64,000 bases of DNA, taken from contig NZ_JASTWJ010000001.1 of the NCBI RefSeq assembly GCF_030499515.1, positions 8,102,001 through 8,166,000 of the forward strand. The letters run 5' to 3'. Numbering within the stretch: the stretch's first letter is position 1; each line of letters begins with the position of its first letter. The DNA is from Streptomyces sp. DT2A-34. GTDB taxonomy: Bacteria; Actinomycetota; Actinomycetes; Streptomycetales; Streptomycetaceae. The notes below the pieces were generated by a model. It was given only the letters and a program-made list of their open reading frames with translations, had not been told where the DNA came from and made no database searches. Positions 25,156 to 33,509 of the stretch are shown piece by piece. A program made the translations under genes and the position numbers.

Positions 25156-25965
25156 ATGAGACGTTCCCGATTTACCGCATACGTCGCCTCACTCCTCCTC
25201 GCCGTCAGTGCCGCCCTCACCGGGACCGCCACCGCGCAGGCCGCCGACACCGCTGCCACCGGCGGCTATGTGGCCCTCGGCGACTCCTACTCCTCGGGCC
25301 TCGGCGCGGGCAGCTACATCAGCTCCAGCGGCGACTGCAAGCGCAGCACGAAGGCGTACCCGTACCTGTGGGCCGCCGCGAACTCACCCTCGACGTTCGA
25401 CTTCACCGCCTGCTCCGGCGCTCGTACGAGTGATGTCACGGCCGGTCAGCTCGGCCCGCTCAACTCCACCACCGCACTCGTGTCCATCACGATCGGCGGC
25501 AACGACGCAGGCTTCGCCGACATCATGACAACCTGTGTGCTCCAGTCCGACAGCGCCTGCGTCTCACGGATCAACACCGCGAAGGCGTTCGTCGACTCGA
25601 CGCTGCCCGGCCGCCTCGACACCGTCTACACCGCCATCCGGACCAAGGCCCCGTCCGCCCATGTGGTCGTGCTCGGCTACCCCCGCTTCTACAAGCTGGG
25701 CGTGTCCTCGTGCCTCGGCCTGTCCGAGACCAAGCGCAGGGCGCTCAACGAGGCGGCCGACTACATCGACGCCGCGACCGAGAAGCGAGCCCTGGACCAC
25801 GGGTTCACCTTCGGCGACGTGCGGCCCACCTTCACCGGGCACGAAATCTGCTCCGGCAGCTCGTGGATGCACGCCGTGAACTGGCTCAACATCCCGGAGT
25901 CGTACCACCCGACGGCCGCGGGCCAGTCGGGTGGTTATCTGCCGGTGCTGAACAGCGTGGCCTGA
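25156..25965 (+). CDS. Secreted SGNH-family esterase/lipase
   Basis: A 269-aa preprotein with a signal peptide ending AQA-ADT. The four SGNH blocks are visible: Ser in ALGDSYSSGLG, Gly in the ARTSDVT region, Asn in TIGGNDAGFAD, and Asp/His in SYHPTAAGQSGGY; six cysteines fit three disulfides. From memory it matches S. coelicolor SCO1725, an SGNH hydrolase with esterase and lipase activity. GGGAGG lies 4 nt before the ATG. It converges on the kinase gene. Confidence 0.9.
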   Translation: MRRSRFTAYVASLLLAVSAALTGTATAQAADTAATGGYVALGDSYSSGLGAGSYISSSGDCKRSTKAYPYLWAAANSPSTFDFTACSGARTSDVTAGQLGPLNSTTALVSITIGGNDAGFADIMTTCVLQSDSACVSRINTAKAFVDSTLPGRLDTVYTAIRTKAPSAHVVVLGYPRFYKLGVSSCLGLSETKRRALNEAADYIDAATEKRALDHGFTFGDVRPTFTGHEICSGSSWMHAVNWLNIPESYHPTAAGQSGGYLPVLNSVA

Positions 25966-25986
25966 TCTCCCGGGACGCCGGCTCTC

Positions 25987-27615
25987 CTACGAGCTCGGCG
26001 ACACGGTAGGTGAGGGCGAGACCCCGCCCGTCGGGGTCTCCGTCACGCACGTCACCGAGAACGGCACCGAGTCGGACGTGGTCTCCACCGGGTCGCGGAC
26101 CTCGACACTGATCTCGTTCTCGAATGTCCCGCTCTCGTCGTACGTCGTCACGAACGCCCTGTCCTGCTTGGTCCGTTCACCGCCCTCCGGGAACGACAGG
26201 GTCTTCCAGCCCGAATCCATGACCTCGCCGTCCTTGGACACCCAGCGATAGCTGACCTCGGCCGGCAGCCGCCCCACCGTGAACGTGGCCGTGAAGGACG
26301 GCGCCTCGCCGCTCGGCGGCGGACAGGACCCGGAGTACTCCGTGTCGGCCCCCGCCAGCGTCACCTTCACGGACTGCGGCGCCGGAGCGGTCGTACGGCT
26401 GCTGCTCGGGCTCGGTGTCGGGCTCTCGTCCCCGCCGGAGGTGTTCTCGTCCCCGGTCTCGGTCGGCGCGGTCGGGTCGCTCACCTGGCTGGTGGTGTCG
26501 CCGCCCGCCTCGTCGCCGTTGCCCTCGCGGTTGAGGAGGGCGTACGTCAGACCCGCCAGAGCCAGTGCGAGGGCGGTGAGGCCCGCGATCAGGGCGACGA
26601 CGGCGCGGCGGTTGCGGTCGGGACGGTCGGGACCGTCGGGTCTCGTGGCGGAGGCAGGGGTGCCGGTGAAGGGATAGGTCGGCGTGGGCGGCGGGACCGG
26701 GGCCGTCGGGGCGGTCCGCCCCGGTGCGGGGAAGGCCGCGACGGTCGGCGCGTAGGGGCCCGCCCCCGCGGTGTCCGCGCGAGGAGTGCCGCCCGCCCCG
26801 ATGATCCGCAGGTCCTGTTCGGCCAGGTCGGCCGGCAGCCGTTCGGCCGGGTCCTTGCGCAGCAGCCCCTCGATGACGGGGGTGAGCGGACCGGCCCGGC
26901 GGGGCGGCGGCAGCTCCTCGTCGACGATCGCGCGCAGGGTGCTCAGCGGGGTGTCCTGGCGGAACGGGGAGTTGCCCTCCACGGCCGCGTAGAGGAGTAC
27001 GCCGAGCGACCACAGGTCGGACTCCGGGCCGGGTGTGCGGCCCAGCGCCCGTTCCGGGGCGAGGAACTCGGGCGAGCCGATGACCTCGCCGGTCATCGTC
27101 AGCGCGGAGCTGCCCTCCACCATGGCGATACCGAAGTCGGTGAGGACGACCCGGCCGTCGTTCGACATCAGCACGTTGGCCGGCTTCACGTCCCGGTGCA
27201 GCACCCCCGCCTCGTGCGCGGCCCGCAGCGCGGCCAGCACCTCGGCGCCGACGTGCGCGACGCGCTGCGGGCTCAGCGGACCCTCGGCGTCCAGCAGCTC
27301 GGCCAGCGAGATACCGCGGACCAGCTCCATCACGATCCAGGGTCTGCCGTCCTGCGTGGCCACGTCGTACACCGTGACGACATTGCGGTTGGCGACCCGC
27401 GCCGCCGCCCATGCCTCGCGCTCCAGCCGGGCGTACATCCGCTCGACCTCCGGCCCCGGCAGCCCGTGCGGCGCCCGCACCTCCTTGACGGCGACCTCGC
27501 GGTGCAGCAGCTCGTCGCGGGCCCGCCACACGGTGCCCATGCCGCCCTCGCCGAGCGGGGACAGGAGGCGGTAGCGGCCCGCGATCAGACGTTCACTGCC
27601 CGATTCTTCGGACAT
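25987..27615 (-). CDS. Transmembrane Ser/Thr protein kinase (PknB family)
   Basis: A 542-aa kinase. Residues 1-275 are the catalytic domain: LGEGGMGTVWRAR loop, invariant Lys in EVAVKEV, HRDVKPANVLM, DFG in VLTDFGIAM and the activation segment ending EFLAPERALG. A proline-rich juxtamembrane stretch leads to one helix at about residues 339-361 (VVALIAGLTALALALAGLTYALL), then a Thr/Ser/Pro-rich linker and an extracellular beta-rich domain containing one Cys pair (GSCPPPSG, SVTCVTE), without PASTA repeats. It may sense an external ligand. The last codons contain a terminator-like hairpin. Confidence 0.92.
   Translation of the reverse strand: MSEESGSERLIAGRYRLLSPLGEGGMGTVWRARDELLHREVAVKEVRAPHGLPGPEVERMYARLEREAWAAARVANRNVVTVYDVATQDGRPWIVMELVRGISLAELLDAEGPLSPQRVAHVGAEVLAALRAAHEAGVLHRDVKPANVLMSNDGRVVLTDFGIAMVEGSSALTMTGEVIGSPEFLAPERALGRTPGPESDLWSLGVLLYAAVEGNSPFRQDTPLSTLRAIVDEELPPPRRAGPLTPVIEGLLRKDPAERLPADLAEQDLRIIGAGGTPRADTAGAGPYAPTVAAFPAPGRTAPTAPVPPPTPTYPFTGTPASATRPDGPDRPDRNRRAVVALIAGLTALALALAGLTYALLNREGNGDEAGGDTTSQVSDPTAPTETGDENTSGGDESPTPSPSSSRTTAPAPQSVKVTLAGADTEYSGSCPPPSGEAPSFTATFTVGRLPAEVSYRWVSKDGEVMDSGWKTLSFPEGGERTKQDRAFVTTYDESGTFENEISVEVRDPVETTSDSVPFSVTCVTETPTGGVSPSPTVSPSS
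26018..26040. terminator. Hairpin in the 3' end of the kinase CDS, facing the esterase gene
   Basis: GAGACCCC (26018-26025) and GGGGTCTC (26033-26040) flank a 7-nt loop. It is 53 bp past the esterase stop and within the last codons of the convergent kinase gene, so it probably terminates esterase transcripts. Confidence 0.6.
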
Positions 27616-27771
27616 GAGCCCCCCATTCGCAGCCGACTCGTATACTTCCCATGTCGCGGCGGGACACGCCGGAGGGGTGACATCGCGTCAGCGGTCGAGT
27701 GCCCGTGAACCTCAGTCTCCAAGGCTGGAATCCCGTACCTTCAGGGTGCAGGAGGATGTCAAAAAAGTAGC

Positions 27772-29421
27772 TCAGTTGAGCGCAGATGACGCCCCCCTGA
27801 CTACCAATGCGGCCCCAAGGGCCACGACGATCAACGCGGTCCACAGGGGGGCCGCTCGGCGCACCCAGGCTGTCACCGGGCTCGCTGCCCAGCGCGGGCG
27901 TTTGTCCAGAACCCGCGTCATTCCCGTACCCAGCCGCACGACGGCGAACCCGGCCGCGGTGAGGGTGAGGGCGAGGCCGACGCCGTACGCGACGACGAGC
28001 AGCAGCCCGAACCACGCCTTCCCGAGCGCCGCCGCGCCCACGAGCACGACGACCGCGGAGGGACTGGGCACGAGCCCGCCGGCGAAGCCGAGGAGGATCG
28101 TGCCGCGGAGGGTGGGGGCGGTGGAGTGGGTGTGGGTGAAGCCGTTGTGGGTGTGGGTGAGCGGGCCGTGGGTGTGGGTTTGGGCGTGACTGCGGGTGTG
28201 GTCGGGGTCGTGCTGGTGGCTGTGGCTGTGGCTGTGGCTGTGGCTGTGGCTGTGGTCGTGGTGGTGGTCGGCTGGGGTGTGCGCATGGGTGTGCGCGGCG
28301 GCCAGGACAGGCCGGCGCTTGTGGGCGTGGTCGGTGGCGTGTTCGTGCGGGTGCGCGGGGTCGGGTATGCATGAGTGTCCCTGCCTGCGGATGTGCCAGG
28401 CCCGGCGTACGAGGGTCGCGCCCGCCGCGAGTACCAGGGCGCCGCTCGCGATGCCCAGCCAGGTGATCACCGAGGGTGCCGCCGCCGAGCCGGCCGTGAC
28501 CAGGACGCCCAGGGCGACGACGCCCAGGGTGTGCGTGACCGTCACCGAGGCGGCCAGGGGCAGAACGTCCTTCATGCGGGCCCGGCCACCGCGGGCCGCC
28601 GCCACCGCGGCCATCAGGGTCTTGCCGTGGCCCGGGGCGAGCGCGTGCATCGCGCCGAGGAAGACCGCGATGACCAGGGCGAGGGCGGCGAAGCCGACGG
28701 TGAGGTCCCGGCGGGCGACCAGGTCGTCCAAAGCGCGCGTCCAGCGGTCGGCGCCGCGCGGCAGGACGGAGGAGGCGGGGGTGTCCTGCTCCGCCTCGGC
28801 CAGGGCCGGTCCGCCGGGGCGAACGCGTACCGACGCGGTCCTGGTGTCGGCCGGGGAGGACAGCAACTCCTCGGGGTACTCGGTCAGTTCGCGGGAGACG
28901 GACTCCTTCGGCACGTCCGAGGCGGTGAGTGTCATACGGTCGCCGCGCGCCGTGATCTCCCGCCAGCCGGGGCCGGCTTCCGCGCCCGCGCCGCGGAAGC
29001 CGAGGGCGACCGAGGCGTCCTCGGGGAGCGGTGCCGTCAGCCGGCACTCCACGCGGAGCGTGTCGAGCCCCGCCTGACCGGGCCGCACGCGCGCGTGGCT
29101 GCTGTTCAGCTGCAGAGCGACCGTACGGCCGTCCACGGTGACCTCGCTGCCCCGCGCGGCCTGCGCGCACCGCTGCCGGGCCCACGCCGTCATACCGCCC
29201 GCCTTCTCGATGTCCGGCTTCGCCTGCGTCGCCGGGATCTCGGCGAGGTCCTCGACGTGGTGGACGCGCAGTTCGCCGGGGGCGGCGACGAGGCCGTCGT
29301 AGCGGTTGACGGTGAAGTTGCCGAGGGGGTGCGCGCTCGCGGGAGCGGAGGGGAACAGGGCGAGCGCGCAGGCCGCCGTGAGGACGGCGGCGGACGAGGC
29401 GAACAGTCGACGGGGAGTCAC
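27772..29421 (-). CDS. Nickel/cobalt transporter-like membrane protein with His-rich loop
   Basis: A 549-aa protein. A signal peptide ends ASA, followed by a 200-residue extracytoplasmic domain starting HPLGNFTVNRYDGL, then six or more helices with HALAPGHGKTLMAA, the HAxxPGH-like motif of the RcnA/NicO family (high-affinity nickel transport). Between helices lies a histidine-rich loop of about 60 residues including six Ser-His pairs encoded by a perfect hexanucleotide repeat. It likely moves Ni2+ or Co2+; direction is not clear. GTG at 29421 overlaps the TPR stop (GTGA), so it is the last gene of the DUF4331-TPR operon. Confidence 0.82.
   Translation of the reverse strand: MTPRRLFASSAAVLTAACALALFPSAPASAHPLGNFTVNRYDGLVAAPGELRVHHVEDLAEIPATQAKPDIEKAGGMTAWARQRCAQAARGSEVTVDGRTVALQLNSSHARVRPGQAGLDTLRVECRLTAPLPEDASVALGFRGAGAEAGPGWREITARGDRMTLTASDVPKESVSRELTEYPEELLSSPADTRTASVRVRPGGPALAEAEQDTPASSVLPRGADRWTRALDDLVARRDLTVGFAALALVIAVFLGAMHALAPGHGKTLMAAVAAARGGRARMKDVLPLAASVTVTHTLGVVALGVLVTAGSAAAPSVITWLGIASGALVLAAGATLVRRAWHIRRQGHSCIPDPAHPHEHATDHAHKRRPVLAAAHTHAHTPADHHHDHSHSHSHSHSHSHQHDPDHTRSHAQTHTHGPLTHTHNGFTHTHSTAPTLRGTILLGFAGGLVPSPSAVVVLVGAAALGKAWFGLLLVVAYGVGLALTLTAAGFAVVRLGTGMTRVLDKRPRWAASPVTAWVRRAAPLWTALIVVALGAALVVRGASSALN
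28216..28251 (-). repeat. Hexanucleotide repeat (GTGGCT)6 coding for Ser-His pairs
   Basis: Six perfect GTGGCT units; on the coding strand AGCCAC repeated six times, giving (SH)6 in the metal-binding loop of the transporter. Such perfect repeats are prone to slippage in 6-nt steps that keep the frame. Confidence 0.9.
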
Positions 29422-31106
29422 TTGGCCGCCTCCAGGTCCTTGAGTGCCGTACGGGCTTCTCGGGCGCCCAGCGGTGAGAAGCCGGGGTTCAGTCTCAGCG
29501 CGGCCCGGAGGTGCTCGCGGGCGTCCTCGGTGTGGCCCGTGGCGCGCTCGATGATCCCGCGGTGGTGGAGGAACGCGGCGTTGCGGTAGCCGGTGGCCGT
29601 GGCCCTGCGGGCGTAGGGGAGGGCTTCCTCGTCCTTGCCGTTGACGTGCAGTGCCCAGGCGAGGGCGTCCGCCGTGTGCACGGTCTGGCGGCGCTTCCAC
29701 TCGGCGCGGGCGGCGCGCAGGGCCGAGGCCCTGTCGCCGTGGTCGGCGGCCGCGAGGGCGGTGTCGAGGTCGGCGTTGACGCCGTTGGCGCGGGCGAGGG
29801 CCGTCCAGGCGTCGACCAGGGCGTACTGGTCGTCGGCCTTGACCTTGTCGCCGGTCGCCTCGTACAGCTCGCCGAGTTCGACGAGCGGGCCGGGGAGGGG
29901 GTAGCGGGAGACGACGTCCCTCAGGCCCTTGAGCGCGCCGGTCCTGTCACCGCTCGCCGCCTGGGCGCGGGCGCGGCCTTCGAGGGCCGGGACGTAGTTC
30001 TCGTCGGCGGCCAGCGCGCGGGCGTAGTGGGTGAGGGCCGTGTCGTAGTCGCCCTGGTTCCAGGCGAGTTGGCCGAGCTGGGTGGCGACGTACGCGATGT
30101 CGCCGGGCGTGACGGCGGAGGAGAGTGCCTGTTCCAGTACGCGCTCGGCGGTCCGTACGTCACCGCGCAGCTCGTGCACGTAGGCGTACCGCGTGAAGAC
30201 CGGGATGCCGGGGCGGCGGTCGTCGGCGGTGTCGGCGGCCTTGGCGGCCTCGGGGTAGCGGCCGAGTTCGACCAAGGCGTCGACTCGGGTGCACAGGGCG
30301 CGTTCGCTGTACGGGTTCACCTTCAGGGCCTGGTCGGCGTAGTTCAGGGCGTCCTCGAAGTCGTGCCGGGCCGCGGCGAGTGCGGCGCGGCCGGCGAGGG
30401 CCTGGTCGTTGTCGGGTTCGAGGGAGAGGGAGTGCTGGAAGGCCCTGTCGGCCTGGGGGTAGCGCGAGGGGTCGCCCTTGGTGCGGGCCTGTTCGACGTA
30501 GGCGAGGCCGAGGGTGGACCAGCTGGTGAAGTCCCTTGGCTGGGCGCGTAGGTGGGCCTGGAGGGAGGTGATGCCTGCGTCGAGGTCGCCGCCGGCGAGC
30601 AGGCCCGGTGATACGGCGGACGTGGTTTCGACGCTTTGGTTGGTGTTGTCGCTTGCGGCGCCGAAGGCGATGGAGCCGGCGGTGAGGGCGATGGCGAGGA
30701 GGGCGGCGCAGCCGGTGAGGTGCAGGGTGCGGCTGCGGCGTGCGGCGGTGGCGGCGCGGCGTATGGCCGTGATGCGCTGGGCAGGGCTTTTCTCGCCCCC
30801 GCCGCCCCCACCCGTCCCATCCTGAAGGGGCTCCGCCCCTTCGACCCCGCTGGGGGCTGCCGCCCCCAGATCCCCGCTTCGGCCCTGAACGGGCCTCGTC
30901 CTCAAACGCCGGACGGGCTGAATGACGCGGGCCGGCGTCTCGCCCGGCGCCCTCTGCCCCTCCCGCCTCCTCGCCGCCCCCGCTCGCCGCACAGCGGCAA
31001 CCCGCTCACCGGCCTCCCCCTTGCCCCCCGCGGCAGCGGCATCCGCACCGGTGGATTTGTTGTTCTCCTCGTTCTCCGGTGCGTTGTCGTTCGTACGCGG
31101 GGCCAT
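29418..31106 (-). CDS. Membrane-anchored TPR protein
   Basis: A 562-aa protein. Residues 1-125 are a basic, low-complexity cytosolic tail; residues about 62-92 derive from a Streptomyces triple-hairpin repeat inserted in frame. One helix follows near residues 127-150 (LTGCAALLAIALTAGSIAF), then at least ten tetratricopeptide repeats to the C-terminus (for example SWSTLGLAYVEQARTKG, DIAYVATQLGQLAWNQGDYD, YVPALEGRARAQAASGDRTG). It probably scaffolds an extracytoplasmic complex with the DUF4331 protein encoded upstream. ATG at 31106 has GGAGAGG before it. Confidence 0.82.
   Translation of the reverse strand: MAPRTNDNAPENEENNKSTGADAAAAGGKGEAGERVAAVRRAGAARRREGQRAPGETPARVIQPVRRLRTRPVQGRSGDLGAAAPSGVEGAEPLQDGTGGGGGGEKSPAQRITAIRRAATAARRSRTLHLTGCAALLAIALTAGSIAFGAASDNTNQSVETTSAVSPGLLAGGDLDAGITSLQAHLRAQPRDFTSWSTLGLAYVEQARTKGDPSRYPQADRAFQHSLSLEPDNDQALAGRAALAAARHDFEDALNYADQALKVNPYSERALCTRVDALVELGRYPEAAKAADTADDRRPGIPVFTRYAYVHELRGDVRTAERVLEQALSSAVTPGDIAYVATQLGQLAWNQGDYDTALTHYARALAADENYVPALEGRARAQAASGDRTGALKGLRDVVSRYPLPGPLVELGELYEATGDKVKADDQYALVDAWTALARANGVNADLDTALAAADHGDRASALRAARAEWKRRQTVHTADALAWALHVNGKDEEALPYARRATATGYRNAAFLHHRGIIERATGHTEDAREHLRAALRLNPGFSPLGAREARTALKDLEAAK
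30831..30922 (-). repeat. Streptomyces triple-hairpin GC repeat inside the TPR protein CDS
   Basis: Three consecutive hairpins can be read: GGGGCTCCGCCCC, GGGGGCTGCCGCCCCC and GGCCCTGAACGGGCC, followed by CTCGTCCTCAAACGCCGGAC. I recall this composite element as a frequent intergenic repeat of Streptomyces. Here it is translated on the minus strand as part of the N-terminal tail. Confidence 0.75.
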
Positions 31107-31200
31107 GCCCTCTCCTTGGTCGTTGTCGCGTGCGGCGGCGCGGCCCGCGCCGTGGGGGGTGAGTGCTGCGCGGGGAACTGCGGCACTCCCCGCGGAGCGC

Positions 31201-32736
31201 CTAGTACGCGCGGTCCCGCATCCGGCGCCACCACATCAGGGCCGCGCCGATCAGCAGGACTCCGATGGCGCCGGCGCCTGCCGAGGCGGCGATCAGCGTC
31301 CTGTCGTCGGTGGCGCCGGAGGCGCCGGCCGGCTGGAGGGCGTCGCCGAGCTGGCTGCGGACGTCGGTCTCGCCGTCCGTGCCCTTGGCGAGCGGGCCGC
31401 GGGAGCCCTCGGTGGGCAGGGCGACGTACGGGAAGGCCTTCTCGAAGTCCTTGTCGTTCTTGTCGACCGCGTCGCCCAAGTCGTTCTTGGCGCCCAGCAG
31501 TTCACCCTCGACGACCTGGAGCGAGGCGTCGATCACGTCGTCGGTGAGGCGACGGCCGTTCGGGAAGCCCGCGGTGTCGCCGTCGAGGACGCCGAGCCGC
31601 TTGGGTTCGGCGGCCGGCTTGATCGAGGTGTTCAGGCGCAGCATCTCCGACGGTGTCACGTGCGGCGGCTGGTTGAGGTCCTTCACGCCCTTGAGGAAGA
31701 CGTCGACCAGGTCGTTGCGCGGCTCGTCCGGCGCCGGGATCTTGTAGATCGCCTCGATGAGCTTCGGCAGCTCGGGGTTGGTGACGTTCTTCAGGAACTG
31801 GGCGTCGTCCCAGGGCGCGGACGCGTTGAACTTGTCCTTGTCCTTGAGGGGGTTCACGACCTCGTTCACGAGCGGGTTGCCGAGGCGCGAGACCTGCTCG
31901 TAGTACCCCTTGGCGTTCTGGCGCTGGGTCGTCGACCAGATGCCGACGATCGGCTGGTCCGCCGACTCGGTGATCATGTGGGTCGGGACCTGCAGGGCGA
32001 TCGAGTTGACGTTGTAGCCCTTGAGCGTGTCGTTGCCGACCTCGGAGAGGTTCCCGCCGTAGAGGAGGTCGAAGACCCGCAGGTCGAGGAAGAACGGGTC
32101 GTCGGCCTGTCCGGCGAACGACGTCGCGTCCCCGGCGAGCTTGTGGACGGCCTGTTCGCGCAGCTTGGCGTAGTCCGGCATGGATGCCTTGCCGACGTTC
32201 GAGGGCGCCACCGGTACGTCGTTGGCGACCTTCGTCTTCGACACCAGGTGCTGGTCCTTGAGCTTCAGCAGCTCGATGTCGTACGTCTGCGTGATGTTGA
32301 GGTCCTTGTCGTCGAGGCTCTCGACCGGACCGGTGTTGTACAGGAACGTCTTCTTGTTCTTGATGTGCGTGTCGAAGGTGAAGCGGTAGAGCAACTCGCC
32401 CTGCGCGTCACCGTTGTTGTCGATGTGGATGTCGTACTGGGCGTCCTCGGCGAACGTGAAGAAGTTCGGGCCGCCGGCCGGCTCCTCGAACGGGATCCAG
32501 TTCGCGATGATCGTCGTCGTGTCCGGCTTGTCCGGGCTGACGAACGCGTACACGTCCGTGTTGTCGTACTGCGGGGTCCCCGAGATCAGCGGGGCCTCCC
32601 GGTGGCTGGAGGCGTAGGCCGCCCCCGGCTCCAGCGCGGCGACGCCGGCGGCTGCGAGCCCCCCGGCGGCCAGCGCACCGCATACGAGGGTCGCGAGGTG
32701 CTTGCGTCCCGCACCGCTCCTGGAAATAGGTGTCAT
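31201..32736 (-). CDS. DUF4331 surface protein
   Basis: A 511-aa preprotein with a signal peptide ending AYA-SSHREAPLISG; SSHREAP is the hallmark of DUF4331 family members. The body contains TPQYDNTDVYAFVSPD, PFEEPAGGPNFFTF and NSIALQVPTHMI. The C-terminus has a helix (LIAASAGAGAIGVLLIGAAL) and a basic tail, so it stays membrane-bound facing outside. Function is unknown. It leads an operon with the TPR and Ni/Co genes (95 bp to the TPR gene) and diverges from the ECF sigma gene, a frequent partnership that suggests sigma-controlled expression. Confidence 0.85.
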   Translation of the reverse strand: MTPISRSGAGRKHLATLVCGALAAGGLAAAGVAALEPGAAYASSHREAPLISGTPQYDNTDVYAFVSPDKPDTTTIIANWIPFEEPAGGPNFFTFAEDAQYDIHIDNNGDAQGELLYRFTFDTHIKNKKTFLYNTGPVESLDDKDLNITQTYDIELLKLKDQHLVSKTKVANDVPVAPSNVGKASMPDYAKLREQAVHKLAGDATSFAGQADDPFFLDLRVFDLLYGGNLSEVGNDTLKGYNVNSIALQVPTHMITESADQPIVGIWSTTQRQNAKGYYEQVSRLGNPLVNEVVNPLKDKDKFNASAPWDDAQFLKNVTNPELPKLIEAIYKIPAPDEPRNDLVDVFLKGVKDLNQPPHVTPSEMLRLNTSIKPAAEPKRLGVLDGDTAGFPNGRRLTDDVIDASLQVVEGELLGAKNDLGDAVDKNDKDFEKAFPYVALPTEGSRGPLAKGTDGETDVRSQLGDALQPAGASGATDDRTLIAASAGAGAIGVLLIGAALMWWRRMRDRAY

Positions 32737-32912
32737 GCCGTCCGTCCTCAGTGCCAACTTGCCTGACGAACCCGATTCGGAGCCGTCGCCAGGGTGGATT
32801 GGTCGAATCCCAAGCGTTCTTACGGCCGAACTGAAAAGTTGTTTCATCCGCGGGCGACCCGCGTTTTCGGCGCGCTGATCCGTAACCCCATCCGGAGGTG
32901 GGTTCGTTGCGA

Positions 32913-33509
32913 ATGCCTCGTGGGACGAGACGGCCGCGCTGCGGTCTGGCCGGAGGGGGAGACGACTTGGAGGCGGACGAGCTGCTGGTGCTCGTGGCGG
33001 GCGGTGACCAGAAGGCCTTCGAGGAGCTGTACGGGCTGGTCTCCGGGCCGGTGTACGGGCTCGTGCGGCGTGTGGTGCGCGACCCCGCGCAGTCCGAGGA
33101 GGTGAGCCAGGAAGTGCTGCTCGAACTGTGGCGGTCCGCCGCGAAGTTCGACCCCGGCCGGGGGAGCGCCCTGTCCTGGATCCTCACTCTCGCCCACCGC
33201 CGCGCCGTCGACCGGGTGCGCAGCGCCCGAGCTGCGGGTGAGCGCGAGCAGCGCGAGGCGATCCGCGCCAACCACCCCGCCTTCGACCACGTCGCCGAGG
33301 AGGTCGAGGCCGGACTCGAACGTGAATGGGTGCGCCGCTGCCTGGACCGACTCACCGCCTTACAGCGCCAGTCCGTCACCCTCGCCTACTACGACGGCTA
33401 CACGTACCGTGAAGTGGCCGAGCGGCTCTCCCTGCCGCTGGGCACGGTCAAGACCCGGATGCGCGACGGACTCACCCAGCTGCGCAAGTGCCTGGGAGGT
33501 TTCGCGTGA
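32913..33509 (+). CDS. ECF sigma factor (SigK-like) with a TTA codon
   Basis: About 198 aa. Region 2 is DQKAFEELYGLVSGPVYGLV to EEVSQEVLLELWRSAAKFDP and AHRRAVDRVRS; region 4 is LTALQRQSVTLAYYDGYTYR to LSLPLGTVKTRMRDGLTQLR. The start is uncertain: ATG 32913 is used, but TTG 32907 (GGAGG 8 nt before) and TTG 32967 (GGAGGGGGA 6 nt before) are also possible. Codon TTA at 33360-33362 lies at the start of region 4, making production of active sigma potentially dependent on bldA. The next gene, a zinc-type anti-sigma factor, overlaps by 4 nt. It should direct itself and perhaps the divergent DUF4331 operon. Confidence 0.88.
   Translation: MPRGTRRPRCGLAGGGDDLEADELLVLVAGGDQKAFEELYGLVSGPVYGLVRRVVRDPAQSEEVSQEVLLELWRSAAKFDPGRGSALSWILTLAHRRAVDRVRSARAAGEREQREAIRANHPAFDHVAEEVEAGLEREWVRRCLDRLTALQRQSVTLAYYDGYTYREVAERLSLPLGTVKTRMRDGLTQLRKCLGGFA

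Noticed and set aside
28196..28374. Plus-strand frames with Trp-Leu or Val repeats
   Set aside because: They are the reverse of the Ser-His hexanucleotide repeat in the Ni/Co transporter and have no coding support.
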